This document shows positions 20,716-29,952 of a stretch of DNA of 34,008 nucleotides, piece after piece. The DNA lies in contig JABFSA010000164.1 of assembly GCA_013140775.1 (NCBI GenBank), positions 1-34,008 on the forward strand. Direction: 5' to 3'. Origin of the DNA: Acidobacteriota bacterium (GTDB lineage Bacteria > Acidobacteriota > Vicinamibacteria > Vicinamibacterales > UBA2999). The stretch's first letter is position 1; each line of letters opens with the position of its first letter. The translations under genes were made by a program, and so were the position numbers. Under the pieces are notes generated by a model. That model did not search any database and had not been told where the DNA came from. It worked only from the letters and a program-made list of their open reading frames with translations.

Positions 20716-22446
20716 ATGACTCTCAATGGCTGGCTGCAGATTCTCTTCTTCCTCCTTGTCGTGTTCGCGGTGACACCGCTCCTCGGCGGATTTATGGCGC
20801 GGGTGTTCAGTCGTCAGCGGACATGGCTCGATCCGGTGCTGCGCCCGTTCGAGCGGCTGATATACCGGCTGACCGGTGTGGACGAGACGCACGAGATGCG
20901 CTGGACGGAATACGCCGTCTCGCTGCTGCTCTTCAGCGTCGTCTCGATGCTGGTGCTCTACGCGATGCAGCGTCTGCAGGCCGTGCTGCCGTGGAACCCG
21001 CAGGGGTTCGCCGGTGTCGCGCCCCCTCTGGCGTTCAATACGGCGGTGTCGTTCACGACCAACACGAACTGGCAGGCGTATAGCGGCGAATCGACCATGA
21101 GCTACTTCACGCAGATGGCCGGTCTCGCGTATCACAACTTCGTCTCGGCGGCCGTCGGCATGTCGGTCGCCATCGCCTTCATCCGCGGGATCGCCCAGAA
21201 GGAGAAGGACACCCTCGGCAACTTCTGGGTGGACATGGTGCGCGCCTCGCTCTGGGTGCTGCTGCCGATCGCGATCGTCGGGGCGCTGTTCCTGGTGTCG
21301 CAGGGAGTGGTCCAGAACCTGAAGGCGTATGACACCGTGACCACGGTTGAAGGCGCCAAGCAGGTCATTGCCCAGGGGCCGGCGGCCTCGCAGGAGATCA
21401 TCAAGCAGTTCGGGACCAACGGCGGCGGCTTCTTCAACGCCAACAGCGCGCACCCGTTCGAAAACCCGACCCCGCTCACGAACTTCCTGGAGATGTTCGG
21501 CATCTTCGCGATTTCGTCTGGCCTCACCTACACCCTCGGCAAGATGACCGGGTCGCCGAAGCATGGCTGGGCGGTCTGGGCCGCGATGGCCTTTCTCTTC
21601 CTCGCCGGTGTCAGCGTCGCCTACTGGGCCGAGGCCCGCGGCAACCCGCTCCTCACCGCGGCCGGCGCCGATCAGACGGCCACGGCGATGTCGCCCGGCG
21701 GCAACATGGAAGGCAAGGAGGTCCGCTTCGGCATCGCCAACACGGCCCTCTTCGCGACGGTCACGACCGACGCGAGCTGCGGGGCGGTCAACGGCTGGCA
21801 CGACTCCTTCACGCCGCTGGGCGGCCTGGTACCGCTGGCAAACATGCAGTTGAGCGAAGTGGTCTTCGGTGGCGTCGGCGCCGGCATGTACGGCGTGCTG
21901 GTCTACATCATCCTCGCGGTGTTCATCGCCGGGCTCATGGTCGGACGGACACCTGAGTACCTCGGCAAGAAGATCCAGGCATTCGAGGTCCAGATGGCCA
22001 TGCTGACGGTGCTCATCTTCTCGCTCATGATTCTGACGTTCACGGCGATCTCGTCGGTGTCGCCGGGCTTTGGGACCTCGAGCATCTACAACCCCGGCCC
22101 GCACGGCTTGTCCGAGATGCTCTACGCCTATTCGTCGGCCGCGGCCAACAACGGGTCGGCCTTCGGCGGCATCAGCGTCAACACCAACTGGTACAACACG
22201 ACGCTCGGCCTGACGATGCTGTTCGGGCGGTTCTTCATGATCATCCCGCCGCTCGCCATTGCCGGAAGCCTGAGTCGCAAGAAGCAGATTCCCGCGTCAC
22301 TCGGTACGTTTCCTGTCACCACGCCGCTCTTCACGGCGCTGCTCGTCGGCGTGATCGTGATCGTCGGCGCGCTGACGTTCTTTCCCGCGCTCAGTCTCGG
22401 CCCGATCGTCGAGCACTTCATGCTGAACGCGGGGCAGGTGTTCTAA
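20716..22446 (+). CDS. kdpA: KdpA, K+-channel-like subunit of the K+-transporting ATPase
   Basis: The 576-residue inner-membrane protein forms the K+ selectivity path of KdpFABC. Its four pore-loop motifs are all visible: [15 protein letters not shown] near residue 115, [19 protein letters not shown] near 235, the [19 protein letters not shown] loop near 355, and [17 protein letters not shown] near 480. The length is usual. The stop TAA shares its last A with the kdpB start. High-affinity K+ uptake under K+ limitation is the known role. The frame is complete. Confidence 0.97.
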   Translation: MTLNGWLQILFFLLVVFAVTPLLGGFMARVFSRQRTWLDPVLRPFERLIYRLTGVDETHEMRWTEYAVSLLLFSVVSMLVLYAMQRLQAVLPWNPQGFAGVAPPLAFNTAVSFTTNTNWQAYSGESTMSYFTQMAGLAYHNFVSAAVGMSVAIAFIRGIAQKEKDTLGNFWVDMVRASLWVLLPIAIVGALFLVSQGVVQNLKAYDTVTTVEGAKQVIAQGPAASQEIIKQFGTNGGGFFNANSAHPFENPTPLTNFLEMFGIFAISSGLTYTLGKMTGSPKHGWAVWAAMAFLFLAGVSVAYWAEARGNPLLTAAGADQTATAMSPGGNMEGKEVRFGIANTALFATVTTDASCGAVNGWHDSFTPLGGLVPLANMQLSEVVFGGVGAGMYGVLVYIILAVFIAGLMVGRTPEYLGKKIQAFEVQMAMLTVLIFSLMILTFTAISSVSPGFGTSSIYNPGPHGLSEMLYAYSSAAANNGSAFGGISVNTNWYNTTLGLTMLFGRFFMIIPPLAIAGSLSRKKQIPASLGTFPVTTPLFTALLVGVIVIVGALTFFPALSLGPIVEHFMLNAGQVF

Positions 22447-24482
22447 TGGCCACACGAACCCGTTCGATTTGGGACTCGCAGCTCGTTCGCCGCGCTGTCG
22501 CCGACTCGTTCCGCAAGCTCCATCCGCGCACGATGGCGAAGAATCCGGTGATGTTCGTCGTCGAGATCGGAAGCGTGCTCACCACGGCAAGCCTGGTTCA
22601 GCACATCGTCGCTGGCGGCGGCGATCTCCGCTTCGAGCTGCAGATCACGTTCTGGCTCTGGCTCACGGTGCTCTTCGCCAACTTCGCCGAGGCGATGGCG
22701 GAAGGGCGCGGCAAGGCACAGGCCGACGCGCTGCGCAAGGCCAAGACCGAGACGACGGCCAATCGCGAGCGCCCGGACGGCACGCTCGAGCACGTGCCGG
22801 CGCCCTCGCTCCGCAAGGGTGACGTCGTGCGCGTGGTCGCCGGAGAGGTGATTCCGGCCGATGGCGAGATCATCGAAGGTGTTGCCTCGGTCGATGAGAG
22901 CGCCATCACCGGCGAATCGGCCCCGGTCATCCGCGAGTCGGGCGGTGATCGCTCGGCGGTGACGGGCGGCACGAAGGTGCTCTCTGACTGGATTCGCGTG
23001 CAGGTGACGGCAAACCCGGGCGAGACCTTCCTCGACCGGATGATCGCGCTGGTTGAGGGCGCCGAGCGGCAGAAGACCCCGAACGAGATCGCGCTCAACA
23101 TTCTGCTGGCCGGGCTGACGATCGTCTTCCTCATCGCCGTCGTGACGCTGCAGCCGTTCGCTGTCTACTCGAACGCTCCGCAGACCGTGTTCGTGCTGGT
23201 GTCGCTCCTGGTGTGTCTCATTCCGACGACCATCGGCGGCCTGCTGTCGGCGATCGGCATCGCGGGGATGGACCGTCTGGTCCAGCACAACGTCCTGGCG
23301 ATGTCAGGACGTGCGGTGGAGGCCGCCGGCGACGTGCACACGCTGCTGCTCGACAAGACCGGGACGATCACGCTCGGCAACCGTCAGGCGAGCGAGTTCA
23401 GGCCGCTAACGGGCATCAGCGAGGATCGGCTGGCCGACGCGGCGCAGCTCGCGTCGCTCGCCGACGAGACCCCGGAAGGGCGATCGATCGTGGTCCTCGC
23501 GAAGGAAAAATATCACCTGCGCGGACGCGAGCTGGCGCCGCAACAGATGACGTTCGTTCCGTTCACGGCGCAGACCCGGATGTCGGGGGTGAACTTCGAC
23601 GGACGCGAGATCCGAAAGGGCGCCGCCGATGCCATCGAAAGATACGTTCTGGCGGCCGGCGGCACGATCCCCGAGCAACTCGGCGGCCTCGTGCAGAAGA
23701 TCGCCCGTGAAGGCGGCACCCCGCTGGTCGTGGCCGAGGGGCGCCACGTCCTCGGCGTCATTCACCTCAAGGACATCGTCAAAGGCGGGATGAAGGAGCG
23801 GTTCGCGCATTTGCGGGCCATGGGGATCCGGACCGTGATGATCACGGGCGACAACCCGCTGACGGCCGCGGCGATCGCGGCTGAAGCCGGGGTAGACGAC
23901 TTCCTCGCCCAGGCCACGCCCGAGGACAAGATGGCGCTGATCAAGCGCGAGCAGGCGGACGGCAAGCTCGTGGCCATGACCGGCGACGGTACCAACGACG
24001 CCCCGGCACTGGCGCAGGCGGACGTGGGCGTGGCGATGAACACCGGCACGCAGGCCGCCAAGGAAGCCGGCAACATGGTCGATCTCGACTCGAACCCGAC
24101 CAAGCTGATCGAGGTCGTGGAGATCGGCAAGCAGCTCCTCATCACGCGCGGGGCACTGACGACGTTTTCCATTGCCAACGACGTCGCGAAGTACTTCGCC
24201 ATCATCCCGGCGATGTTCCTCGCAACGTTTCCGATGCTCGGCGCGCTGAACATCATGGGGCTGAGCACACCGCAGTCAGCCATCCTGTCGGCGGTGATCT
24301 TCAACGCGCTGGTCATCGTGGCGCTGGTGCCGCTGGCGCTGCGCGGCATCAAGTACCGACCCGAGGGCGCCGCGGCGTTGCTCAGGCGAAATCTCCTGGT
24401 TTACGGCGTCGGCGGCGTCATCGTGCCGTTCATCGGCATCAAGTTGATCGACATCGTCATCACCGTTCTCAGGCTGGCGTAG
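22446..24482 (+). CDS. kdpB: KdpB, P-type ATPase subunit of the K+ pump
   Basis: The 678-residue P-type ATPase drives K+ uptake by ATP hydrolysis. Visible features are the actuator motif ITGESAPV, the phosphorylated Asp303 in [15 protein letters not shown], the nucleotide-binding region with KGAADAIE, the hinge [20 protein letters not shown], and [21 protein letters not shown], the last typical of KdpB. Membrane helices flank these. It overlaps kdpA by one base, and kdpC follows 10 bases after the stop with AGGAG in the gap. No residue is missing. Confidence 0.97.
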   Translation: MATRTRSIWDSQLVRRAVADSFRKLHPRTMAKNPVMFVVEIGSVLTTASLVQHIVAGGGDLRFELQITFWLWLTVLFANFAEAMAEGRGKAQADALRKAKTETTANRERPDGTLEHVPAPSLRKGDVVRVVAGEVIPADGEIIEGVASVDESAITGESAPVIRESGGDRSAVTGGTKVLSDWIRVQVTANPGETFLDRMIALVEGAERQKTPNEIALNILLAGLTIVFLIAVVTLQPFAVYSNAPQTVFVLVSLLVCLIPTTIGGLLSAIGIAGMDRLVQHNVLAMSGRAVEAAGDVHTLLLDKTGTITLGNRQASEFRPLTGISEDRLADAAQLASLADETPEGRSIVVLAKEKYHLRGRELAPQQMTFVPFTAQTRMSGVNFDGREIRKGAADAIERYVLAAGGTIPEQLGGLVQKIAREGGTPLVVAEGRHVLGVIHLKDIVKGGMKERFAHLRAMGIRTVMITGDNPLTAAAIAAEAGVDDFLAQATPEDKMALIKREQADGKLVAMTGDGTNDAPALAQADVGVAMNTGTQAAKEAGNMVDLDSNPTKLIEVVEIGKQLLITRGALTTFSIANDVAKYFAIIPAMFLATFPMLGALNIMGLSTPQSAILSAVIFNALVIVALVPLALRGIKYRPEGAAALLRRNLLVYGVGGVIVPFIGIKLIDIVITVLRLA

Positions 24483-24492
24483 GAGTCACATC

Positions 24493-25074
24493 ATGAACAT
24501 CACACGCAATCTTGTCGCCGCGGTCCTGATGACCATCGTCACCACGCTGATCCTGGGCATCGTCTATCCCCTGGCCATCACGGTGATCGCCCAGGTGGCG
24601 TTTCCACACCAGGCGAACGGCCAGCTGGTCGAACGGAACGGGACCGTGGTCGGGTCGGCGATCATCGGGCAGGGCTTCTCGTCACCGGGGTACTTCCGTT
24701 CGCGGCCGTCGGCCGCCGGCGCCGGCTACGACGCGGCCAATTCGGCGGGCAGCAATCTCGGTCCGACGAACAAGAAACTGATCGACGCGGTCACCGCGAA
24801 CGTCGAGGCCGCGCGCAAGGAGAATCCAAATGCGCCGGTGCCGATCGATCTCGTGACGACATCGGCCTCCGGTTTCGATCCACACATCACGCCGGCGAAC
24901 GCGGAATTTCAGCTGCCTCGTGTGGCACGGGAGCGCGGCATGTCGGAAGCGGATCTCCGAAGTCTTGTCGCGGCCAGTACCGAGGGCCGGCAGCTCGGCT
25001 TCTTCGGCGAATCGCGGGTCAACGTGCTCGAGCTCAACCTGGCGCTCGATGCACAGTACCCGGTCGCGAAGTAG
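24493..25074 (+). CDS. kdpC: KdpC, accessory subunit of the K+ pump
   Basis: The 193-residue protein has a single N-terminal membrane helix (VLMTIVTTLILGIVYPLAI) and the periplasmic KdpC domain with FSSPGYFRSRPSAAGAGYD, ANSAGSNLGPTNKKLID, VTTSASGFDPHITPANAEFQLPRVA and the C-terminal VNVLELNLALDAQ. KdpC steadies ATP binding and complex assembly. AGGAG precedes the start, and the gene is the last of kdpFABC. A strong hairpin follows 20 bases after the stop. Confidence 0.96.
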   Translation: MNITRNLVAAVLMTIVTTLILGIVYPLAITVIAQVAFPHQANGQLVERNGTVVGSAIIGQGFSSPGYFRSRPSAAGAGYDAANSAGSNLGPTNKKLIDAVTANVEAARKENPNAPVPIDLVTTSASGFDPHITPANAEFQLPRVARERGMSEADLRSLVAASTEGRQLGFFGESRVNVLELNLALDAQYPVAK

Positions 25075-25094
25075 TCCGGACGACAGAGCATCGA

Positions 25095-25126
25095 TCTTCC
25101 GCAAGCCCCTCAAGGCTTGCGGAAGA
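25095..25126. terminator. 13-bp stem-loop between convergent kdpC and methyltransferase genes
   Basis: TCTTCCGCAAGCC (25095-25107) pairs perfectly with GGCTTGCGGAAGA (25114-25126) around the loop CCTCAA. It lies between two convergent genes and overlaps the methyltransferase stop, so it can end transcripts from both sides. There is no T-run on either side, so it is not a textbook intrinsic terminator. Confidence 0.6.
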
Positions 25127-25793
25127 CCATCAGCCACCAGATGTCTTCATCGGCCGCTCGATCGATGAACCGCTCGTCGGTGAACTCCGTCAGAAATCCG
25201 TGCCGCGTGATTTCGTCCCTGGCTGCCGTCGCCGTGAGCTCGTGATGCGCGGTGGCCTCCGAGCGGGACTCGGTGCTGGCACGCGGACCGCGATCGACCA
25301 CCACGAGCCTGGCGCCAGGGCGCATCGACGTGAACAGGACTTTCAGGATGCGGTCCGGGGCGGTGAGCTCGTGATACGTGTTCGCGATCAGCGCCGCATC
25401 GACCGGACCCGGGGGCAGTCGTGGATTGTCGGGCTCGCCGTGGATGACGGCCAGGTTGGCGAGCCCACCTTGCCGGGCGCGGATCCACAAGAAGGCGAGG
25501 GACTGCCGGCGCAAGTCCACCGCCAGAACCCGCCCGGTCGGCGCCACGAGCGGAGCCATCTTCAGCGCGAAGTAGCCGGCGCCGGAGCCAAGGTCCACCA
25601 CGGTCTGGCCGGGACGAAGATCGAGGGATCCGATAATCTCCTCGGGGCGCTGCCAGGTATCGCGCTCGCGCTCGACCGCGGTCAGCGTGCCCAAGGTGCG
25701 GACCATCTGATCGGCGACGAATACGACCGCTGCGACCAGGAGCAGCAGGGCGGCACCGGCGAGTGTCCTTCTCTGGAGCGCGTATGCTGTCAT
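25110..25793 (-). CDS. Membrane-anchored SAM-dependent methyltransferase
   Basis: The 227-residue product starts with a membrane anchor (residues 10-28, LAGAALLLLVAAVVFVADQ). A class I methyltransferase fold follows: motif I TVVDLGSGAGYFALKMAP near residue 70, the acidic end of strand 2 in VLAVDLRRQ, and ALIANTYHELTAPDRIL as motif IV/V. The substrate is not evident; small membrane- or periplasm-facing relatives are annotated only as class I methyltransferases. An open frame extends upstream to 26267 across the CorA gene, but that part is antisense shadow, and the chosen ATG begins the hydrophobic anchor. Only 39 bases separate this start from the divergent CorA start. Confidence 0.85.
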   Translation of the reverse strand: MTAYALQRRTLAGAALLLLVAAVVFVADQMVRTLGTLTAVERERDTWQRPEEIIGSLDLRPGQTVVDLGSGAGYFALKMAPLVAPTGRVLAVDLRRQSLAFLWIRARQGGLANLAVIHGEPDNPRLPPGPVDAALIANTYHELTAPDRILKVLFTSMRPGARLVVVDRGPRASTESRSEATAHHELTATAARDEITRHGFLTEFTDERFIDRAADEDIWWLMVFRKP

Positions 25794-25832
25794 CGATCTG
25801 ATCCGTAACTCTGAGGTTGCCTGACTCCTTGT

Positions 25833-26843
25833 ATGCCCGACGATCAGCTGCTCGAACTGCCGCATTCGGCGCCAGTCATCGACTGTGCCGCCTATACCGA
25901 CGGACGGCGCATCGCGGATCTCGCGATCGAGCAGATCCGCGCTGCGCTCATGCGCACGGATCAGTTCGTCTGGCTGGGGCTGTACGAGCCCGATCGTGCG
26001 ATTCTCAGGCAAGTGCAGGAGCAGTTCCAGCTGCACGACCTTGCCATCGAAGACGCGTACGACGCGCACCAACGGCCGAAGGTGGAGCAGTACGAAGACT
26101 CCCTCTTCGTCGTCCTGCGGACCGCGCAGATGGTGCGTTCGCCCCGCCACCTGGAGTTTGGCGAGACGCACGTATTCGTCGGATCCAACTACGTGATCAC
26201 CGTCCGGCACGGATCGCTGCGATCGCACGTCGGCGTCCGTCACCGCTGTGAATCGACGCCGCAGCAACTCGCGAAGGGTCCCGGCTTTGTTCTCTATTCC
26301 CTGATGGACTTCGTCGTCGATCAGTACTTACCCATTGTTGCCGAGATCGAAGAGGAAGTACAGGAAGTCGAGGACGCGTTGCTCGAGGATCCGTCCAGCG
26401 CAGCAGCCACCCATCGTATCTACCGCCTGAAGCGGGAGCTCCTGGCACTGCGGCGCGCCGTGGCGCCGCTCGCGGAGGTCGCGAACCGGTTCACGCGGTC
26501 AGACCTTCCTCACGTGTCAGACGATACACGGCCGTACTTTCGCGATATCTACGACCACGTGCTGCGTCTCAACGAGACCATCGACATGCAGCGCGAGCTG
26601 CTGACCACCGCCCTCGAAGCCCACCTGTCGCTCATGTCGGTGGCACAGAACGAGCACATGAAGCGCATCACCGCCTGGGCGGCGATGATCGCAGTACCGA
26701 CGATGATTGCCGGCATATACGGGATGAACTTCGCGCACATGCCTGAGCTGCAGTGGGATTACGGGTACTACGTGTCACTGGCCGTGATGGGGCTGGCGAG
26801 TGTCGGACTGTTCCTGGGGTTTCGCCGGTCAGGGTGGTTGTGA
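25833..26843 (+). CDS. corA: CorA-family Mg2+/Co2+ channel
   Basis: This 336-residue protein has the CorA layout: an N-terminal alpha/beta cytoplasmic domain (FVWLGLYEPDRAILRQVQEQF, LAIEDAYDAHQRPKVEQYED), a long coiled helix (PIVAEIEEEVQEVEDALLED), and at the C-terminus two membrane helices with the signature GMN at 297-299 in YGMNFAHMPEL. The family forms pentameric divalent-cation channels in the inner membrane. The acidic loop after GMN is MPEL, as in many CorA proteins. There is no clear ribosome site before the ATG. It is encoded within the kdp region but on its own, divergent from the methyltransferase and convergent with the KdpE-like gene. Confidence 0.93.
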   Translation: MPDDQLLELPHSAPVIDCAAYTDGRRIADLAIEQIRAALMRTDQFVWLGLYEPDRAILRQVQEQFQLHDLAIEDAYDAHQRPKVEQYEDSLFVVLRTAQMVRSPRHLEFGETHVFVGSNYVITVRHGSLRSHVGVRHRCESTPQQLAKGPGFVLYSLMDFVVDQYLPIVAEIEEEVQEVEDALLEDPSSAAATHRIYRLKRELLALRRAVAPLAEVANRFTRSDLPHVSDDTRPYFRDIYDHVLRLNETIDMQRELLTTALEAHLSLMSVAQNEHMKRITAWAAMIAVPTMIAGIYGMNFAHMPELQWDYGYYVSLAVMGLASVGLFLGFRRSGWL

Positions 26844-26866
26844 GGCCGCTGGTCGCTGGATAGATG

Positions 26867-27289
26867 TCATCCGGACTCTGACCCCTCACGATCAGCAAAC
26901 CGATACCCTACCCACGGCTCCGTGAGGATGTACTTGGGCACGGAGGGGTTGGGCTCGATCTTCTTACGAAGGGAGCCCACGAGCACGCGCAGGTGCTCGG
27001 GCTGGTCCAGCGCGTTCGGACCCCAGATGGCCTTGAGCAGCGTGCGATGGGTGAGCACGCGACCCGAGTGCTGCGCGAGAAACGTCAACAGCTCGAACTC
27101 CTTCGGCGTCAGCCGGACCTCTTCGCCGTCCCTGAGCACGCGAAACCGGGTCCGGTCGATTACCAGATTCCCCCGCACGACGCGCCCGGTCATCGCGGTG
27201 GACACCTCGTAGCCGCGGGCGCGCAGCAAGGGCGCCAGGGTCCCCAGGATGTTCGGCTCGTCATCGACCACGAGAATTCTCGGCGCCAT
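26867..27289 (-). CDS. kdpE: KdpE-like regulator with most of the receiver domain deleted
   Basis: The frame is only 140 residues, against about 225-230 for KdpE. Residues 1-35 are the first strand and helix of a receiver (RILVVDDEPNILGTLAPLL, then RGYEVSTAMTG). The protein then jumps to the start of an OmpR/PhoB winged-helix domain (VVRGNLVIDRTRFRVLRDGE, LTPKEFELLTFLAQHSGRVL, LKAIWGPNALDQPEHLRV, TEPWVGYRF), which is complete. The phosphorylated Asp, the Thr/Ser and the Lys of the receiver are all absent, along with roughly 85-90 residues. The join is in frame near 27180-27190. It starts one base past the kinase stop, so it is still coupled to its kinase. The DNA-binding domain is KdpE-like (WGPNA). 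It could bind DNA but not be phosphorylated in the normal way. Confidence 0.85.
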   Translation of the reverse strand: MAPRILVVDDEPNILGTLAPLLRARGYEVSTAMTGRVVRGNLVIDRTRFRVLRDGEEVRLTPKEFELLTFLAQHSGRVLTHRTLLKAIWGPNALDQPEHLRVLVGSLRKKIEPNPSVPKYILTEPWVGYRFADREGSESG

Positions 27290-27290
27290 G

Positions 27291-28802
27291 TCAGTTGCCC
27301 ACCGTGACGGCTCGCGCCCGCCCCGGAATGACCATCGTGAACCGCGCGCCGGCGCCTGGTACGTTTTCTCCCCAGACCCGGCCTCCCGCAGCCGTCAGGA
27401 GGCCGCGGGTGATGGCGAGCCCCATTCCCGTCCCGGGGGTCAGTTGTCGCGCTGAGTGTCCGCGGTAGAAGCGCTCGAACAAGTGATCCAGCTCGCCGGG
27501 ATCCAACCCGGGACCGTGGTCGGTCACTGCGACGTGGAGTCCGTCCGGCTGGACGCGCGCCTCAACCGCGATCTCAGCGTCCGGGGGCGAGTACTGCGCC
27601 GCGTTCTCGATCAGGTGCGACAACGCCACGGAGGCGACACGGGGGTCGATTTCGATCTCCGTCGACTCGTCGGCATCAATGCTGAGCGGATGTCCACCGA
27701 GCGTGTGGCGAACCTGCGCCGCGGCGGCGTCAACCACGTCGGCGGGCGTGACCCACTGACGCTCGAAGTGGATGACCGCCGAATCGATGCGGGCCATATC
27801 CAGGATGTCCTGGAACAACCGCGTCAGCCGGTCCAACTCCACCAGCGCCGCGCTGACCTGTTCCTCACGTTCCGCTCTTGGTTGGTCCCCCCGCAGGTTC
27901 TCGACCGCCACTCGAATCGCCGTGAGCGGCGTTTTCAGGTCGTGGCTGAGCGACGCGAGTAGTGTCGCCGCGAGGTCGGCCTTCTGGCGGACCATGGCGG
28001 CTGACTCGCGCTCCGACAGGAATTGTGTCCGTTCGATCGCGATCGCCACCACTCCCGCGACGGCATCGAGAGCGCCGAGGTCGAGTGCGGGTGCCACCGC
28101 AGCCAGCAGGCCGACGGCCTTCGTGCCGTGTCTCAGCGGGACGATGAGCACGCCCCCATCTTCCTCACCCACCCGGATATGGCCCCCGTACGCCCGTTGG
28201 CGGGCGTCGAATTCCAGAGTGCCGCGCGCCCTGGCGAGCGCGGTGTTCAGCACGGTTGCATCGACGCTGACCTCCTCGCGTCCACCCTGATGGAGGTGCC
28301 AGCCGTGATCGCCCGGCAGGCAGATAGCCACACCCGTCAACTCGAAGCGCCGGGCCACGTGGCGGGCCAAAACGTCGATCGCGCCCACGGTCTCGGTGGT
28401 CAGCAGCACGTCCCGCGTCAGGTCGAAGAGGCGCGTCACTTCGTTTCGGCGGGCGATGGCGTCGTGCGCACGCGCCTGGACGGCGGCCGAGAGATTGCTC
28501 GCGATGACCGCGACGACCAGAAACGCAAACAACGCGACCCAGTTCTGGGGGTCGGCGATGGTAAAGGTGCCAACGGGAGGAAGGAAGAAGAAGTTGAGAG
28601 TCAGCATGGCCACGACGGCGATGACCGTGGCGATCCACAGCCGTCCGAGCGTGGCCGTGGCCAGCACAACGAGGAGCAGCGCGAGTGCTGCCGTCGTCGG
28701 ACTGACGTCGGGAAACAGCCTGAGCGCCATTGTCATGGCCCCAGTCACCAGCTGGGCCCCAGTCAGGACCGCAACGTCCCGAGCGCGAACGTGACGATGC
28801 AT
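27291..28802 (-). CDS. kdpD: KdpD C-terminal half: DUF4118-GAF sensor histidine kinase
   Basis: The 503-residue protein supplies what the protein at 19133-20278 lacks. Residues 8-110 hold four membrane helices of the DUF4118 type ([40 protein letters not shown]). A GAF domain covers about 130-260, then HisKA with His287 in [16 protein letters not shown], and a HATPase with [25 protein letters not shown] and [13 protein letters not shown]. All kinase motifs are intact. The start at 28802 has GGAGGA close upstream, so a 13-residue longer frame was not used. It precedes the KdpE-like gene by one base. With the two KdpD parts in separate genes, signalling probably needs their assembly; that is an inference. 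Confidence 0.92.
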   Translation of the reverse strand: MHRHVRARDVAVLTGAQLVTGAMTMALRLFPDVSPTTAALALLLVVLATATLGRLWIATVIAVVAMLTLNFFFLPPVGTFTIADPQNWVALFAFLVVAVIASNLSAAVQARAHDAIARRNEVTRLFDLTRDVLLTTETVGAIDVLARHVARRFELTGVAICLPGDHGWHLHQGGREEVSVDATVLNTALARARGTLEFDARQRAYGGHIRVGEEDGGVLIVPLRHGTKAVGLLAAVAPALDLGALDAVAGVVAIAIERTQFLSERESAAMVRQKADLAATLLASLSHDLKTPLTAIRVAVENLRGDQPRAEREEQVSAALVELDRLTRLFQDILDMARIDSAVIHFERQWVTPADVVDAAAAQVRHTLGGHPLSIDADESTEIEIDPRVASVALSHLIENAAQYSPPDAEIAVEARVQPDGLHVAVTDHGPGLDPGELDHLFERFYRGHSARQLTPGTGMGLAITRGLLTAAGGRVWGENVPGAGARFTMVIPGRARAVTVGN

Positions 28803-28854
28803 GCTCGTCCTCCGGCGCCATTCTGACACTCTGACAGGCACCGAAACGCGCGCG

Positions 28855-28887
28855 TTATCGACTTCTTATGAACTCTTTACAGCTTTC
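28855..28887 (+). promoter_or_regulatory. 11-bp direct repeats, candidate KdpE site C
   Basis: TTATCGACTTC (28855-28865), TTATGAACTCT (28866-28876) and TTACAGCTTTC (28877-28887) repeat in exact 11-base register and match sites A and B. The cluster is 53 bases upstream of the kinase gene on one side, and about 50-80 bases upstream of the predicted start of the lipoprotein message on the other. Its orientation is the same as at kdpFABC relative to the plus-strand gene. Confidence 0.55.
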
Positions 28888-28924
28888 TCGTGCGGCCGGT
28901 CCGTAGGTGACCGGCCGCGCGTGC

Positions 28925-28930
28925 TATTTT
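28925..28930 (+). promoter_or_regulatory. -10 element for the leaderless lipoprotein gene
   Basis: TATTTT (in GCTATTTTCTGGTG) ends six bases before the ATG at 28937, with no ribosome-binding sequence. The three direct repeats end 37 bases upstream, a class I activator position. Confidence 0.45.
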
Positions 28931-28936
28931 CTGGTG

Positions 28937-29827
28937 ATGGGCCTGACACCTGCTCGCACGATCGTGCGCTGCTCGATGATCGTCGTTGTGGCAGTCGCGG
29001 CAGCGGGCTGCGGCAACAGCTTTGAAACGTCACTGGAGCGGCTGTTGGAGGCACGCCGGTTGTCAACGGACCTGAGCATCCAGTTCATCAAGGTTGCTGA
29101 TGCCGGAAATCGGGCGGTGATGGCGGACACGGACGAAGCGTCGGTCGCCTTTACCGGCGAAGCGGCGCAGGCTACGCTGGCGGTCCAGAAGGATATCGAC
29201 GCGTTGGGGCCGATTCTGATGGCCCTCGGCTATTCGAACGAGAGCGGGCTACTCGAGGAGTTCAGCAGCCGATTCGGCGAGTATCGTGCGCTGGACCAAA
29301 CCATCCTAGGGTTGGCGGTCGAGAACACGAACCTCAAGGCGCAGCGGCTCTCGTTCGGCTCCAGTCAACAGGGGGCAACCGCGTTCAGTGATGCTCTTGA
29401 TGCGGTCACGCGGTCAGTCCCGGCGAAGGACCGGTGGCAGGTCCACGCGCTTGCCGCCACCGCTGTTGCGGCCGTGCGCGAAATTCAAGTGTTGCAGGCA
29501 CCCCACATTGCCGAAGCCGAAGATGCGGCGATGACGAGCATGGAAAAGCAGATGGCGGTCTCGGAGGCGGCTGCGCGGCGCGTCGTCGTGACGCTTGCCG
29601 CCCTTGTTCCACCTGCGTCTCGGTCGCAGCTCGACGCAGCCACCGGCGCCTTGGACCGGTTCATGGGCGTCAATGCTGAAATCATCACCCTGTCACGTCG
29701 CAACAGCAATGTGCGCTCGTTGGCCCTGTCACTCGGTCAGAAGCGTACGCTCACTGCCAGGTGCGAAGAGACGCTTCTGGCGCTTCAAGATGCGTTAGTG
29801 AAGCGCGACTTTGGTGGCAGGCGATAA
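28937..29827 (+). CDS. Lipoprotein with a four-helix-bundle sensor-like domain
   Basis: A 296-residue product with a lipoprotein leader: SMIVVVAVAAAGCGNS, acylated Cys at about residue 24. The rest is almost all helical with heptad patterns (ERLLEARRLSTDLSIQFIKV, AAQATLAVQKDIDALGPILM, LLEEFSSRFGEYRALDQTIL). This resembles the periplasmic 4HB_MCP ligand-binding domains of chemoreceptors, but there is no signalling domain or second membrane span. It may be a free-standing ligand-binding or scaffold protein. A start at 28907 would place the leader too deep; the start chosen has a -10 box six bases before it. It is divergent from the KdpD kinase, with the repeat cluster between them, so it may belong to the K+-stress regulon. 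Confidence 0.78.
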   Translation: MGLTPARTIVRCSMIVVVAVAAAGCGNSFETSLERLLEARRLSTDLSIQFIKVADAGNRAVMADTDEASVAFTGEAAQATLAVQKDIDALGPILMALGYSNESGLLEEFSSRFGEYRALDQTILGLAVENTNLKAQRLSFGSSQQGATAFSDALDAVTRSVPAKDRWQVHALAATAVAAVREIQVLQAPHIAEAEDAAMTSMEKQMAVSEAAARRVVVTLAALVPPASRSQLDAATGALDRFMGVNAEIITLSRRNSNVRSLALSLGQKRTLTARCEETLLALQDALVKRDFGGRR

Positions 29828-29952
29828 CCGCTGCGTCAGGCCGGCGGCGCTTCGGAGCATCAGGCCGGTCAAGAGTCGCGTCGGCGTTCTTGCCACCGGT
29901 CCCGGTGGAAGGATCTGATCCACGCGGTTCATGCGTTCGTTGTCGCACAGGT

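Noticed and set aside
20509..22104. 531-codon open frame on the minus strand opposite kdpA
   Set aside because: It is an antisense shadow of kdpA caused by high G+C third positions; the product is a low-complexity Arg/His/Asp/Glu-rich string without any domain.
25794..26267. Long N-terminal extension of the methyltransferase frame
   Set aside because: This part is antisense to the CorA N-terminal domain, and the membrane anchor and methyltransferase fold begin at the ATG at 25793.
28023..28826. 267-codon plus-strand frame opposite the KdpD kinase
   Set aside because: Antisense shadow of a complete kinase with all motifs; composition is low-complexity and charged.
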